Assembly (NCBI GenBank): GCA_905370345.1
Contig: CAJPKE010000003.1
Location: 1 to 41,246 of the forward strand
DNA: 41,246 nt
Origin: Candidatus Saccharibacteria bacterium UBA6209
Lineage (GTDB): Bacteria > Patescibacteriota > Saccharimonadia > Saccharimonadales > Saccharimonadaceae
Direction of reading: 5' to 3'
The position numbers were made by a program, and so were the translations under genes. The notes below the pieces were generated by a model, which made no database searches, was not told the origin of the DNA, and worked only from the letters and a program-made list of their open reading frames with translations. Positions 22,741 to 30,497 of the stretch are shown here, piece after piece; position 1 is the stretch's first letter; every line of letters starts with the position of its first letter.

Positions 22741-24435
22741 ATGTCAAACGGATCAGCAAAGCAAAAAGTAATCCAGAGTATAAAGGATGTAACTAATATT
22801 TTAGTGACGGTGAGTTCTAGCCCGTCAGTCGACGAATTGTCGGCAGCTTTGGGATTGACGATTTTCCTTAATAAACTAGGAAAGCACGCTACGGCTGTGT
22901 TTAGTGGCGACATTCCGCCAGCAATTACGTTCTTGAATCCTGATAAGACGTTTGAGCAGACTGCAGATTCTTTACGTGATTTTATTATTGCTTTAGACAA
23001 AGAGAAGGCTGATCATTTACGCTATAAAGTTGTTGATGACGCGGTGAAGATTTTTATTACGCCATATCGTACGACAATTACCGATAAAGATTTGGAATTT
23101 TCACAGGGTGATTATAACGTTGAGCTAGTTCTGGCGCTAAATGTTGAGAATAGCGAGAGTATTGATACGGCTTTGACTGCGCACGGTAAGATTTTGCACG
23201 ATGCTACGGTTGTGGCTATAACGGCGGGCGATGTAAAGAGTGGTCTGGGTTCTGTTGATTGGCACGAATCTAACGCGAGTGGCGTGAGTGAAATGGTTGT
23301 TGAGCTCCTAGATGATCTGAAGACTCCGAAGGTTACCTTGGATGAGCAGATGGCGACGGCTTTACTTACGGGAATTGTGGCGGTAACTGAGAGGTTTAGT
23401 AATAGCAATACGTCGTCAAAGGTTATGACCACAGCCGCAGAACTTATGGCAGCTGGCGCAAATCAGCAATTGGTGGTTTCAAAGATTGCAGAGAGCGAAG
23501 TAGAGGACAAGCCGCAGAAGATTGAAAAGATCGAAGAAAAATCTCCAGAAAAAGAAGAAGCTTCAGAGGATAAAACTGAAGAAGCGGAGAAAGATGAGGA
23601 AACTGTACACGCGGACGGAACTTTGTCGATTAGCCACGAAAAGAAGGGCGATGTTGATGAAGTGGCTGAACAAACGGCGAAGGAAAAGCAAGAAGAGTCT
23701 GCTAGGATTGCCGAAGAGAAATTGGCTAAAATTGAGCCAATAAAGGAGGAGCCACAAGTTGAGGAAGAAAAGCCTAGTGGAAAAATAGTTTCAAAGGGCG
23801 AACTTTCTTTTGAGGAAACTCCGCTGATGGGCGGCACTCTGAACGCAACGACTACACAGGCTGCCGAGGATAAGATTAGGGAATTGGCTAGCGATCAGAA
23901 TAAAACCATCTTAACGCACGGTAAATATGTGGGTGATAATACGCCGTCGTTTGGCAATACTCCGTTAAATGCGGCTATGGGCGCGTCTGATGAACCACCA
24001 AAGATTGATCCGTTTGCTACAACTAACGCCGCTGAGCAAAAATTGTCGACGATACCTGTTGCGCCGCAATCTGAAGAGTCAATTATTTCGGCAATTACTA
24101 ACGACACGAATCAATTGAATAATCCAGTAGTGCCAGCTCCGAGTCAGCCGATTGCGCCAATTGAGCCAGCAATAACAAATCCTGAAAATAACATTCCGGG
24201 CTTTGACTTGCCAATGCCGCCAGCAATGCCAGATTTCGGCGCTTTGCCACCAATGCCGCCAGCGCCTACAGGTGTTGATGTAAATGGATTGCCACAGATT
24301 GCACCGCTAGGGGTGGCTCCTGAGCCGGTAGCCGCTCCGCAAGCTCCAGCGCCTGCGCCGATCACTGCGATGCCAACTCAACCAGCTCAAAACGCGGACT
24401 TCAATCCAGCGCAATTCCACATTCCAGGACAATAG
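22741..24435 (+). CDS. Degenerate DHH-phosphoesterase-like protein with long disordered tail
   Basis: 564 residues from ATG 22741. Residues 1-260 follow the layout of DHH/NrnA-like phosphoesterases: a first block SSSPSVDELSAALGLTIFL where the family has HxxPDxDALGS, then SGDIPPAITFL, a middle strand-rich part, and LLTGIVAVTERFSN like the third motif. The metal-binding His/Asp residues are mostly replaced, so it is probably not a normal nuclease. The second half is an acidic Glu/Lys coil (about 260-350) followed by a Pro/Ala/Gln-rich tail with many PP and AP steps. truB begins 3 nt after the stop. Possibly a nucleotide-binding or scaffold protein; this is inference. Confidence 0.7.
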   Translation: MSNGSAKQKVIQSIKDVTNILVTVSSSPSVDELSAALGLTIFLNKLGKHATAVFSGDIPPAITFLNPDKTFEQTADSLRDFIIALDKEKADHLRYKVVDDAVKIFITPYRTTITDKDLEFSQGDYNVELVLALNVENSESIDTALTAHGKILHDATVVAITAGDVKSGLGSVDWHESNASGVSEMVVELLDDLKTPKVTLDEQMATALLTGIVAVTERFSNSNTSSKVMTTAAELMAAGANQQLVVSKIAESEVEDKPQKIEKIEEKSPEKEEASEDKTEEAEKDEETVHADGTLSISHEKKGDVDEVAEQTAKEKQEESARIAEEKLAKIEPIKEEPQVEEEKPSGKIVSKGELSFEETPLMGGTLNATTTQAAEDKIRELASDQNKTILTHGKYVGDNTPSFGNTPLNAAMGASDEPPKIDPFATTNAAEQKLSTIPVAPQSEESIISAITNDTNQLNNPVVPAPSQPIAPIEPAITNPENNIPGFDLPMPPAMPDFGALPPMPPAPTGVDVNGLPQIAPLGVAPEPVAAPQAPAPAPITAMPTQPAQNADFNPAQFHIPGQ

Positions 24436-24438
24436 TTG

Positions 24439-25095
24439 ATGGACGAAGTGATTCTCATAGACAAACCTCAGGGAATGACTAGCTTTGGGGTGGTAGCGCG
24501 CTTGCGACGAGTTTTATCTAATCAGGCGGGAAAGAAGGTGAAGGTTGGTCACACGGGTACGCTTGATCCGTTTGCTACTGGGCTAATGATTATTGTGACT
24601 GGAAAGAAATGCCGAGAAGCTGAAACTTTCACTAAGTTAGATAAATGGTACGAGGCGGAAATTATTCTGGGCAAGAATAGTTCGACGGGCGACCCAGAAG
24701 GCGAAATTACTGATGTGTCTGATTATGAGCCGAGTTTGAAAGAAGTTCAGCAGGTGGTTGGCCAATTTGTGGGAAAAATTGAGCAGACACCGCCGATTTT
24801 TAGCGCAATAAAAATTAACGGTGAAAGAGCGTATAAATTGGCGCGCGAAGGTAAACAAGTTGAGATTCCTAAGCGTGTGATAGAAATTTACTCATTGGAG
24901 TTATTGTCATACGAATATCCCAAATTAAAGATCAGAACTCACGTTTCAAGCGGAACTTATATTCGAACGTTGGCGGTGGATATTGGCGAGAAATTGGAGA
25001 CGGGCGCGTATTGTGAAAATCTGCGTCGTACGAAAATTGCCGACTATTCTATTGATCAGGCGAAGACTCTGGCGGACTTCGGGATTACTAGCTAA
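24439..25095 (+). CDS. truB: tRNA pseudouridine(55) synthase
   Basis: Makes pseudouridine 55 in the T-loop of tRNAs. 218 residues with LIDKPQGMTS near the start, the catalytic aspartate D43 in GHTGTLDPFATG, the nucleotide-flipping segment TPPIFSAIKINGERAYKLAR and HVSSGTYIRTLAVDIG. It lacks a C-terminal PUA domain, a short form common in small genomes. ATG 24439 is chosen over the TTG three bases upstream. Possibly co-transcribed with the DHH-like gene (3-nt gap). Confidence 0.95.
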   Translation: MDEVILIDKPQGMTSFGVVARLRRVLSNQAGKKVKVGHTGTLDPFATGLMIIVTGKKCREAETFTKLDKWYEAEIILGKNSSTGDPEGEITDVSDYEPSLKEVQQVVGQFVGKIEQTPPIFSAIKINGERAYKLAREGKQVEIPKRVIEIYSLELLSYEYPKLKIRTHVSSGTYIRTLAVDIGEKLETGAYCENLRRTKIADYSIDQAKTLADFGITS

Positions 25096-25124
25096 TTGCA
25101 AAAAACAGAGAAGCTTGATATAAT
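25096..25124 (+). promoter_or_regulatory. Promoter of rpsO
   Basis: TTGCAA (25096-25101), a 17-bp spacer and TATAAT (25119-25124) preceded by TGa. The -10 ends 9 nt before ATG 25134, so the leader is only 2-3 nt and there is no room for S15 leader autoregulation. Confidence 0.75.
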
Positions 25125-25133
25125 TACATAGCT

Positions 25134-25400
25134 ATGATTAGCAAAGAGAATAAAGCGAAAGCAATTGCTTTGACTCAGGTCAATAAAAACGACGTCGGTA
25201 GCCCACAAGCTCAGGTGTCAGTTTTGACGGCTCGTATCAAAGAAGTCACAGAGCATTTGAAGGCGAATAAGCACGACTTCATGGCTCGTCGCGGCTTGAT
25301 CCAAATGGTTGGTAAGCGCAAGCGTTTGCTGAAATATTTGGAGCGAACTGATTTTGAGTCTTACAAAGCAGTTGTTGCCAAATTAGGTTTGCGTAAATAA
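25134..25400 (+). CDS. rpsO: 30S ribosomal protein S15
   Basis: Primary 16S rRNA-binding protein. 88 residues, standard length, with GSPQAQVSVLTARIKEVTEHLKANKHD and the RRGLIQMVGKRKRLLKYLE block that contacts rRNA. It is followed by a strong terminator. In many bacteria pnp follows directly; here a sortase gene in the opposite direction separates them. Confidence 0.97.
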   Translation: MISKENKAKAIALTQVNKNDVGSPQAQVSVLTARIKEVTEHLKANKHDFMARRGLIQMVGKRKRLLKYLERTDFESYKAVVAKLGLRK

Positions 25401-25419
25401 TTTACGTTAAAAACTGCTT

Positions 25420-25448
25420 AAATCCCCTTTGACGAAAAGGGGATTTTT
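25420..25448 (+). terminator. Intrinsic terminator of rpsO
   Basis: AAATCCCCTTT (25420-25430) pairs fully with AAAGGGGATTT (25436-25446) around a 5-nt loop, and the T run continues to 25448. Confidence 0.93.
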
Positions 25449-25458
25449 GTTGTTCTGG

Positions 25459-26067
25459 CTATTTTTTCAATTTGGCGATAATCACATCTCGTCCGTCGTT
25501 TGCGCCGCCCAAAGTACAGGAATAAAGAGTTAATTGCGGCTGATCTGTACGCTGTTCGATTTCCACGGCGTCTGGTTTAACGCTTTGTTTTTCGCTGATG
25601 ACGTAATTGTAACGCACGCCGTTATAGTCAATGATAATTTCATCGCCGACAGTCAATTTATCGATATTATAAAAAGGCGATTTTCTGAGCGTCTGCTGAG
25701 GAGTTAGGCCCATGATAAAACGGTGTGCAGATAAGACAAAATTGCCGCCATCTTTTGGATTGCCGTTTTCTGGTTTACGCCACCACGCACCATGCTCCAT
25801 TGTCTCGGCGCCGCCAGTACTATAAGGCAAATTTATGTCGATTTTCGGTATATAAAGGCGATTTTCGGTAATTTTATTCTCAGTTTTAGTGATGAGCTGA
25901 GTGGTGTGGTTGTCTTTTGGATCGATGTTTTGCGACAAAATAAGGGGTGTGCTGATGAGAGCAAGCAAATAAACTCCGCCAAGAATCATTAAGATTGCGA
26001 TTATAGTTAAGATATAGCTTTTCCAACTTTTTTGGCGATTTTTTACTGAATCTAGCTGAAGTGACAT
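25459..26067 (-). CDS. Sortase (class D/E-like transpeptidase)
   Basis: Membrane-anchored cysteine transpeptidase that attaches proteins to a surface acceptor or crosslinks them. 202 residues from the ATG at 26067, defined by the extended -10 six bases upstream; a GTG further up overlaps it. One transmembrane helix (about 19-38) precedes the sortase barrel: LYIPKIDINLPY, catalytic H115 (in VLSAHRF), C184 (in TLYSCT) and R193 (in NDGRDVI). All three catalytic residues are present. No LPxTG-type substrate was seen among the anchored proteins in the window. Confidence 0.92.
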   Translation of the reverse strand: MSLQLDSVKNRQKSWKSYILTIIAILMILGGVYLLALISTPLILSQNIDPKDNHTTQLITKTENKITENRLYIPKIDINLPYSTGGAETMEHGAWWRKPENGNPKDGGNFVLSAHRFIMGLTPQQTLRKSPFYNIDKLTVGDEIIIDYNGVRYNYVISEKQSVKPDAVEIEQRTDQPQLTLYSCTLGGANDGRDVIIAKLKK

Positions 26068-26073
26068 AAATAA

Positions 26074-26082
26074 ATTATAGCA
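26074..26082 (-). promoter_or_regulatory. Extended -10 of sortase, leaderless spacing
   Basis: On the minus strand TGc precedes TATAAT (26079-26074), with six bases to the ATG. Confidence 0.75.
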
Positions 26083-26146
26083 CACTTATCTGTTAATAAG
26101 GTTATGTTAAGCGCGCTCGCGGCTGGCGTTTGGGCTGAGGTTTTAG

Positions 26147-26152
26147 TATAAT
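26147..26152 (+). promoter_or_regulatory. -10 element of pnp
   Basis: TATAAT at the start of a roughly 90-nt pnp leader; no convincing -35 element. The ATAAGGAG just after it precedes no good ORF. Confidence 0.5.
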
Positions 26153-26171
26153 ATAAGGAGCAATTTGTAAC

Positions 26172-26232
26172 GCGGAAGTGATAGAGATGAGACGACTAAA
26201 TTGCCAAGTAATTTCATCCCTGTTACTACCGC
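26172..26232 (+). promoter_or_regulatory. Long leader hairpin before pnp
   Basis: The arm 26172-26192 (GCGGAAGTGATAGAGATGA...) pairs with 26212-26232 (...TCATCCCTGTTACTACCGC). About 19 of 21 positions pair, including three G-U wobbles, with only an A-A and an A-C mismatch. The base ends four nt before the ribosome-binding site AAAGGAG. In Escherichia coli a long pnp leader stem is cut by RNase III and then used by PNPase to repress itself; a similar circuit is plausible here. Confidence 0.7.
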
Positions 26233-26248
26233 AAGAAAGGAGCTCTTT

Positions 26249-28366
26249 ATGAGTATTATCAATCCAAGCGGCAAGGAGATTTTTAGTGTTACCACTGATT
26301 TTTGTGGTCGGCCGCTGACTTTAGAAGTGAATCGCGTCGGCTTTAGGACGACTGGTAGCGTTTTGGTGCGCTATGGCGACACTGTAGTTTTGGGTAGCAC
26401 TCAGGTTAGTTCTCGTCCAGTGCAATTGGATTATTTTCCGTTGTCGATTGATTATGAAGAAAAGTTTTATGCTGCAGGTAAGATTTCTGGCAGCCGATTT
26501 ATCAAGCGTGAAGGTCGTCCAAGCGATGAAGCTGTGTTGATTGGGCGATTGATTGATCGTCCGATTCGTCCGCTTTTCCCGAAGGGCTATCGTCAGGAAA
26601 TCCAAGTCGTTGCAACTGTTTTGAGCATGGATCCGAGTTTCCGCCCAGATGTGATTGCGATGATTGCTGCGTCTAGTGCGTTAATGTTAACTGGCACGCC
26701 GTTTGACGGTCCAGTGGCTGGTTTGCGCGTGGGACGAGTCAATGGCGAATTTAAGGCGTTCTTGACTCCAGAAGAGCGCGAAAAGTCAGATCTTGATTTG
26801 GTTGTGGCTGGTATTGAAAGCGGTATAACAATGGTCGAGGCTGGCGCTAAAGAAGTTTCGGAGGACGTTATTGTTGATGCGATGGCATGGGCTCACCAGA
26901 TGATGCAGCCAGCAATTGCCTTACAACGCGAACTGGCGGAAAAAGTTTCGCCAACGCAGCAGGAATATGATCTAATTTTGCCAGACGAATCAATTCAGCA
27001 AACGGTTAACGCGTGGGCTGATGGGAAATTTGGTGATAAAATCCGTCGTCCATATCCAGAGCGCAATGAAATGATTAGCGAAATTCGCGCCGAGTTCCAT
27101 GAGGCGATGGCGGAAAAATTGGGACTGGACGAGGAGGAATATAGCGAAGTTCGTGGTGATTATGATGAAGCGTTCACTTTGGCTCTGCATAAAGATGTTC
27201 GCCGGGGAATTGTTGCTGAACGAGTTCGTCCTGATGGTCGACAATTGACCGAGATTCGTCCGCTTAGCTCGGAAGTTGGATTCTTGCCGCGCGCTCACGG
27301 TTCCAGTTTGTTTACGCGTGGCGTGACTCAGGGAATGAACATTGTTACTTTGGCGCCGCTTAGTTATTCGCAATTGATTGACACTATGGAAATTACCGAC
27401 GGTGAGCGACGTTATATGCATCATTACAACGCGCCGGGCTATACGGTTGGCGAAGTTAAGCGAATGGGTAGTCCAGGTCGACGTGAAATTGGTCACGGAT
27501 ATTTGGCGGAACGTGCTTTGCTTCCAGTTTTGCCAACTGAAGAAGATTTTCCATACGCTATTCGCTCGGTGACAGAAATTATGAGTCAGAACGGTTCAAC
27601 TTCAATGGCGGCGACTTGTTCTAGCTGCTTGGCGTTGATGGACGCTGGCGTGCCAATTTCGGCTCCCGTGAGTGGAATTGCGATGGGATTGATGATGGAT
27701 GGCGATACTCCGTATGTGTTGAGCGACATCGCTGATGCTGAGGACTTTGCTGGTGATATGGACTTTAAGGTAACTGGAACTTCAAAGGGTATTACAGCTC
27801 TTCAAATGGACATGAAGGTTCATGGACTACCGGTGGCGATTTTACGTCAGGCAATTGAGCAGAGTAAAGCTGGCCGAGCGCACATTTTGGAGCATATGCT
27901 CAGCGTTCTTCCAGAGCCTCGTAAGTCGCTCAGTCCGTATGCGCCACGAATTGAGAAGATTAAGATTGACCCAGATAAGATTGGCGTGATTATCGGTAAG
28001 GGTGGTGAGACGATCAATAAGATTACTTCGGAAACTGGCGCCGAGATTGATATTAAGGAAGATGGCTTGATTACTGTGGCTAGTCCAGACGGCGCGTCGA
28101 TTGAAAAGGCTATGAACTGGATTAAGAGTCTGGTTGAGGAGCCAGAAGTCGGCAAGATTTACGAAGGTAAAGTTGTTGGCATTAAAGATTTTGGCGCGTT
28201 TGTGAATATACTTCCTGGTGTTGACGGAATGGTTCATATTTCGAAATTGGCTGAACGTCGAGTTGAAAAAGTGACTGATGTCGTGAAAGAAGGGCAAACT
28301 GTTCGCGTGAAAATTACTGGAATTGACGAGCGCGGTAAGATCAATCTGACGATGATTGGTTTGTAA
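26249..28366 (+). CDS. pnp: Polyribonucleotide nucleotidyltransferase (PNPase)
   Basis: Phosphorolytic 3'-5' RNA degradation. 705 residues from ATG 26249 (AAAGGAG at 26236-26242, inside a normal window); the in-frame upstream TTG lies in the leader hairpin. Two RNase PH domains flank a helical linker; the second holds TDGERRYMHHYNAPGYTVGE and the KVTGTSKGITALQMD active-site region. A KH domain (DKIGVIIGKGGETINKI) and an S1 domain (GKVVGIKDFGAFVNILPG onward) close the protein with no extra tail. With RNase J and Orn it forms the decay machinery of this segment. Confidence 0.97.
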   Translation: MSIINPSGKEIFSVTTDFCGRPLTLEVNRVGFRTTGSVLVRYGDTVVLGSTQVSSRPVQLDYFPLSIDYEEKFYAAGKISGSRFIKREGRPSDEAVLIGRLIDRPIRPLFPKGYRQEIQVVATVLSMDPSFRPDVIAMIAASSALMLTGTPFDGPVAGLRVGRVNGEFKAFLTPEEREKSDLDLVVAGIESGITMVEAGAKEVSEDVIVDAMAWAHQMMQPAIALQRELAEKVSPTQQEYDLILPDESIQQTVNAWADGKFGDKIRRPYPERNEMISEIRAEFHEAMAEKLGLDEEEYSEVRGDYDEAFTLALHKDVRRGIVAERVRPDGRQLTEIRPLSSEVGFLPRAHGSSLFTRGVTQGMNIVTLAPLSYSQLIDTMEITDGERRYMHHYNAPGYTVGEVKRMGSPGRREIGHGYLAERALLPVLPTEEDFPYAIRSVTEIMSQNGSTSMAATCSSCLALMDAGVPISAPVSGIAMGLMMDGDTPYVLSDIADAEDFAGDMDFKVTGTSKGITALQMDMKVHGLPVAILRQAIEQSKAGRAHILEHMLSVLPEPRKSLSPYAPRIEKIKIDPDKIGVIIGKGGETINKITSETGAEIDIKEDGLITVASPDGASIEKAMNWIKSLVEEPEVGKIYEGKVVGIKDFGAFVNILPGVDGMVHISKLAERRVEKVTDVVKEGQTVRVKITGIDERGKINLTMIGL

Positions 28367-28405
28367 ATATATGATAGCGAAAGCGTAATTTTAGGAGGGA
28401 ATTTT

Positions 28406-29338
28406 ATGGACAATAGTAACAACAATAAACCTCAAGTGCCGCCTCAGCCACAATTCCAGCAGGCTCCACAACAGCCACAATTCCAGCAGATTCAGCAACC
28501 TCAGCCACAACAACAATTCCCACAACAACCAGTCATGGGAACTCCATACCAAATGCCACCAAAAAAGAAAATGAGCAAAGGTGCTTTATGGGGAATCATC
28601 GGCGGAATAATTGGACTAGTCGTAATTATCGTTGGTGTAGTCCTAGCTGTCTTGTTACTGGGCGGTCCAAGCAAGGCGGATTATAAAGCTGCTGTAGACA
28701 AAGTGAACGATACGATCGAAATTTACAATAAAGCTTCGACGTCACTTTCATATGTTTCTACTTCAGAAACCAAGTCTTCGTTAGAGTCTACTCGTAAAAA
28801 GCTTTCCTCCACAAAGGATGAAGTTGACGGTAAATTAAGCGAGCTAGGCAAGATGAAGGCTATTACTGGCGACAAAGAAGTTCGTGAGAAGTATGACGCT
28901 TTGAAAAATAAGCTAGGTAAGTTTGATTCTGCAGTGGATGCCTTTGATGAAGTTTACGGAAAGATACTTCCAGCAGTAGCTGATTTTTCTGATAGTAGCA
29001 ACAGCTCTAATATATCTACCTTAGAGAGTGCGGTTAAGAAAGCTCGACAGGATCTTAAAAACGCCGATATCAAGAACGAGCACAACAAGAAATTCGTCAA
29101 GGACTTTACTGCTCAATTGGAAAAACTTGAAGAAATGTTGCCAAAAGTTGCTGAGATGAAATCTGATTACAAAAAATACGACTCTAACTATATCAGTGAT
29201 TTTTACGATACTCTTACCGCGATACAGAAGACTGCTCGCGAATGGGCTTCGGGACTACAAAAAATAGCAGAAGAGGGCGAAATTAAGGACGAACTAAATA
29301 ACCTAGGAGCTATACTGGTAAACAAGGTAAATAAATAG
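28406..29338 (+). CDS. Hypothetical membrane protein with Gln/Pro-rich N-terminus
   Basis: 310 residues. The first 50 are a Pro/Gln low-complexity segment with imperfect PQFQQ repeats, ending in a KKKMSK basic stop. One transmembrane helix (about 60-88, Gly/Ile/Val-rich) follows, then a long helical Lys/Ser/Asp-rich outer domain (coiled-coil-like, no cysteines). Probably type II orientation with the Gln/Pro part inside the cell. AGGAGGG at 28393-28399 sets the start. It resembles in architecture the minus-strand protein at 11938. Function unknown. Confidence 0.78.
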   Translation: MDNSNNNKPQVPPQPQFQQAPQQPQFQQIQQPQPQQQFPQQPVMGTPYQMPPKKKMSKGALWGIIGGIIGLVVIIVGVVLAVLLLGGPSKADYKAAVDKVNDTIEIYNKASTSLSYVSTSETKSSLESTRKKLSSTKDEVDGKLSELGKMKAITGDKEVREKYDALKNKLGKFDSAVDAFDEVYGKILPAVADFSDSSNSSNISTLESAVKKARQDLKNADIKNEHNKKFVKDFTAQLEKLEEMLPKVAEMKSDYKKYDSNYISDFYDTLTAIQKTAREWASGLQKIAEEGEIKDELNNLGAILVNKVNK

Positions 29339-29357
29339 TTCTGCTAAATGTCATAAG

Positions 29358-29384
29358 CGCCTCGTTTCTTGCGGGGCGTTTTTT
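29358..29384 (+). terminator. Intrinsic terminator
   Basis: CGCCTCG (29358-29364) pairs with CGGGGCG (29372-29378), with one T-G wobble, followed by six T. It ends the preceding gene. The last T also starts the uracil-DNA glycosylase extended -10, so the two signals touch. Confidence 0.85.
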
Positions 29385-29392
29385 GATAGAAT
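29384..29392 (+). promoter_or_regulatory. Extended -10 of the uracil-DNA glycosylase gene, leaderless spacing
   Basis: TGaTAGAAT with six bases to ATG 29399, directly overlapping the terminator T-tract. Confidence 0.6.
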
Positions 29393-29398
29393 AAATAT

Positions 29399-29977
29399 AT
29401 GGACAAGCAGGCTAAGTTGGACGCGCTGGCAGAAGAAATTGTAAAAGAGAAGGTTTGCTCGGATTTGGCGGATCAGGCGACGCAGCTTGTTATGGGCGAC
29501 GGAAATCCTGATGCTGATATCGTTTTTATTGGCGAGGCGCCGGGGAAGAATGAAGACTTACAAGGCAAGCCGTTTGTTGGCGCTGCGGGAAAATTCCTTG
29601 ATGAAATGCTAAAATCTGCCAATTTACAGCGGTCAGATGTATATATTACCAATATTGTTAAGTATCGACCGCCGAATAATCGTGACCCGTTACCAGAGGA
29701 AAAGCGTCAATTTTGGCCATATTTACTCAGGCAATTAGAGATTATACAGCCAAAGGCTATTCTGACCTTGGGGCGGCACAGCGGTGGTGGGTTTATTCCA
29801 GGATTGCAGATCGGTAAAGAACACGGTCATCCACGTAAAGTGCGTCTACATGATCTAGAATTTGTTGTCATTCCTCTATATCATCCAGCCGCTGCGCTTT
29901 ATAACGGCGGTATGCGTCAGACTTTAATTGATGATTTTATTCAGGCTGTGGAATTTGTAAAAAATAGCGGCGCTTAA
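29399..29977 (+). CDS. Uracil-DNA glycosylase family 4-like, missing most Fe-S cysteines
   Basis: Removes uracil from DNA. 192 residues with the family 4/5 motifs: GEAPGKNEDLQGKPFVGAAG (45-64), TNIVKYRPPNNRDP (84-97) and YHPAAAL near the C-terminus. In family 4 a [4Fe-4S] cluster is held by a CxxC near residue 20, a Cys in VVKCRPP and another in the following helix. Here only C20 remains: the two later positions are Y89 and F105. The active-site motifs are intact, so the enzyme is likely functional without a cluster. Start ATG 29399 is set by the -10 element. Confidence 0.9.
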   Translation: MDKQAKLDALAEEIVKEKVCSDLADQATQLVMGDGNPDADIVFIGEAPGKNEDLQGKPFVGAAGKFLDEMLKSANLQRSDVYITNIVKYRPPNNRDPLPEEKRQFWPYLLRQLEIIQPKAILTLGRHSGGGFIPGLQIGKEHGHPRKVRLHDLEFVVIPLYHPAAALYNGGMRQTLIDDFIQAVEFVKNSGA

Positions 29978-29990
29978 TTAGACTATTTTC

Positions 29991-30042
29991 TTGCAAAAGT
30001 TTCTCAGGCGTAGTATAGTGGATAGTCGATATCTATTATATC
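29991..30042 (+). promoter_or_regulatory. Rrf2-operon promoter with palindromic operator
   Basis: TTGCAA (29991-29996), a 17-bp spacer and TATAGT (30014-30019). The inverted repeat GATAT-N5-ATATC (30028-30042) covers the expected transcription start, a likely site for autoregulation by the Rrf2 protein that follows. Confidence 0.65.
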
Positions 30043-30062
30043 TAAGTCGAGAAAGGATTTGT

Positions 30063-30497
30063 ATGAGATTATCGGGAGCTGTTGAACAGGCGTGCTGCAT
30101 TATGGCAATTCTGGCGGATCCGAAAAGGGCGACGCCGGTAACTAATGATGCGCTGGCGGAAAAGATGCTGGTTTCGCCGACGTACTTGAAGAAAATTAGT
30201 CGGAAATTGGTAATAGCAAAGCTAATCACTTCAACGCAGGGAACTGGCGGCGGATTTATTTTAGCGAGAAAAATGAACGAAGTTACGTTGCATGATGTTG
30301 TCCTTGCAATTGAAGGAGAGTCGCCATTTTTCCAACCTCAGGGAATTATTGAGAGAGTTTTTCAATCACGTCCTCGTCAGGTGGAAATTGGCATGAATAT
30401 GATAGAAAAGGTTTTTTCTGAAGCGCAGGAAAAGTGGAGTGAATATTTGAAAACTGTGACGCTGGAAGATGTCGCAAAGGAGGTTACACATGATTAA
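30063..30497 (+). CDS. Rrf2-family transcriptional regulator without Fe-S cysteines
   Basis: 144 residues with the family winged helix: MRLSGAVEQACCIMAILAD, an SPTYLKKISRKL recognition helix (about 48-59) and the GTGGGFILARK wing. The Fe-S cysteines normally found around residues 90-110 are absent; the only cysteines are C11-C12 in the first helix. It is thus probably a thiol or ligand sensor (YwnA/CymR-like) or purely constitutive. ATG 30063 has AAAGGA upstream. The last eight bases overlap the next gene, making a regulator-transport-like operon. Confidence 0.9.
   Translation: MRLSGAVEQACCIMAILADPKRATPVTNDALAEKMLVSPTYLKKISRKLVIAKLITSTQGTGGGFILARKMNEVTLHDVVLAIEGESPFFQPQGIIERVFQSRPRQVEIGMNMIEKVFSEAQEKWSEYLKTVTLEDVAKEVTHD

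Noticed and set aside
26990..27496. A 168-residue minus-strand open frame inside pnp
   Set aside because: Antisense shadow rich in Asn, Arg and Thr with no start signals.
28420..28560. Repeats of PQFQQ as a possible CRISPR or tandem array
   Set aside because: They are in-frame Pro/Gln codon repeats of unequal spacing within a membrane protein.
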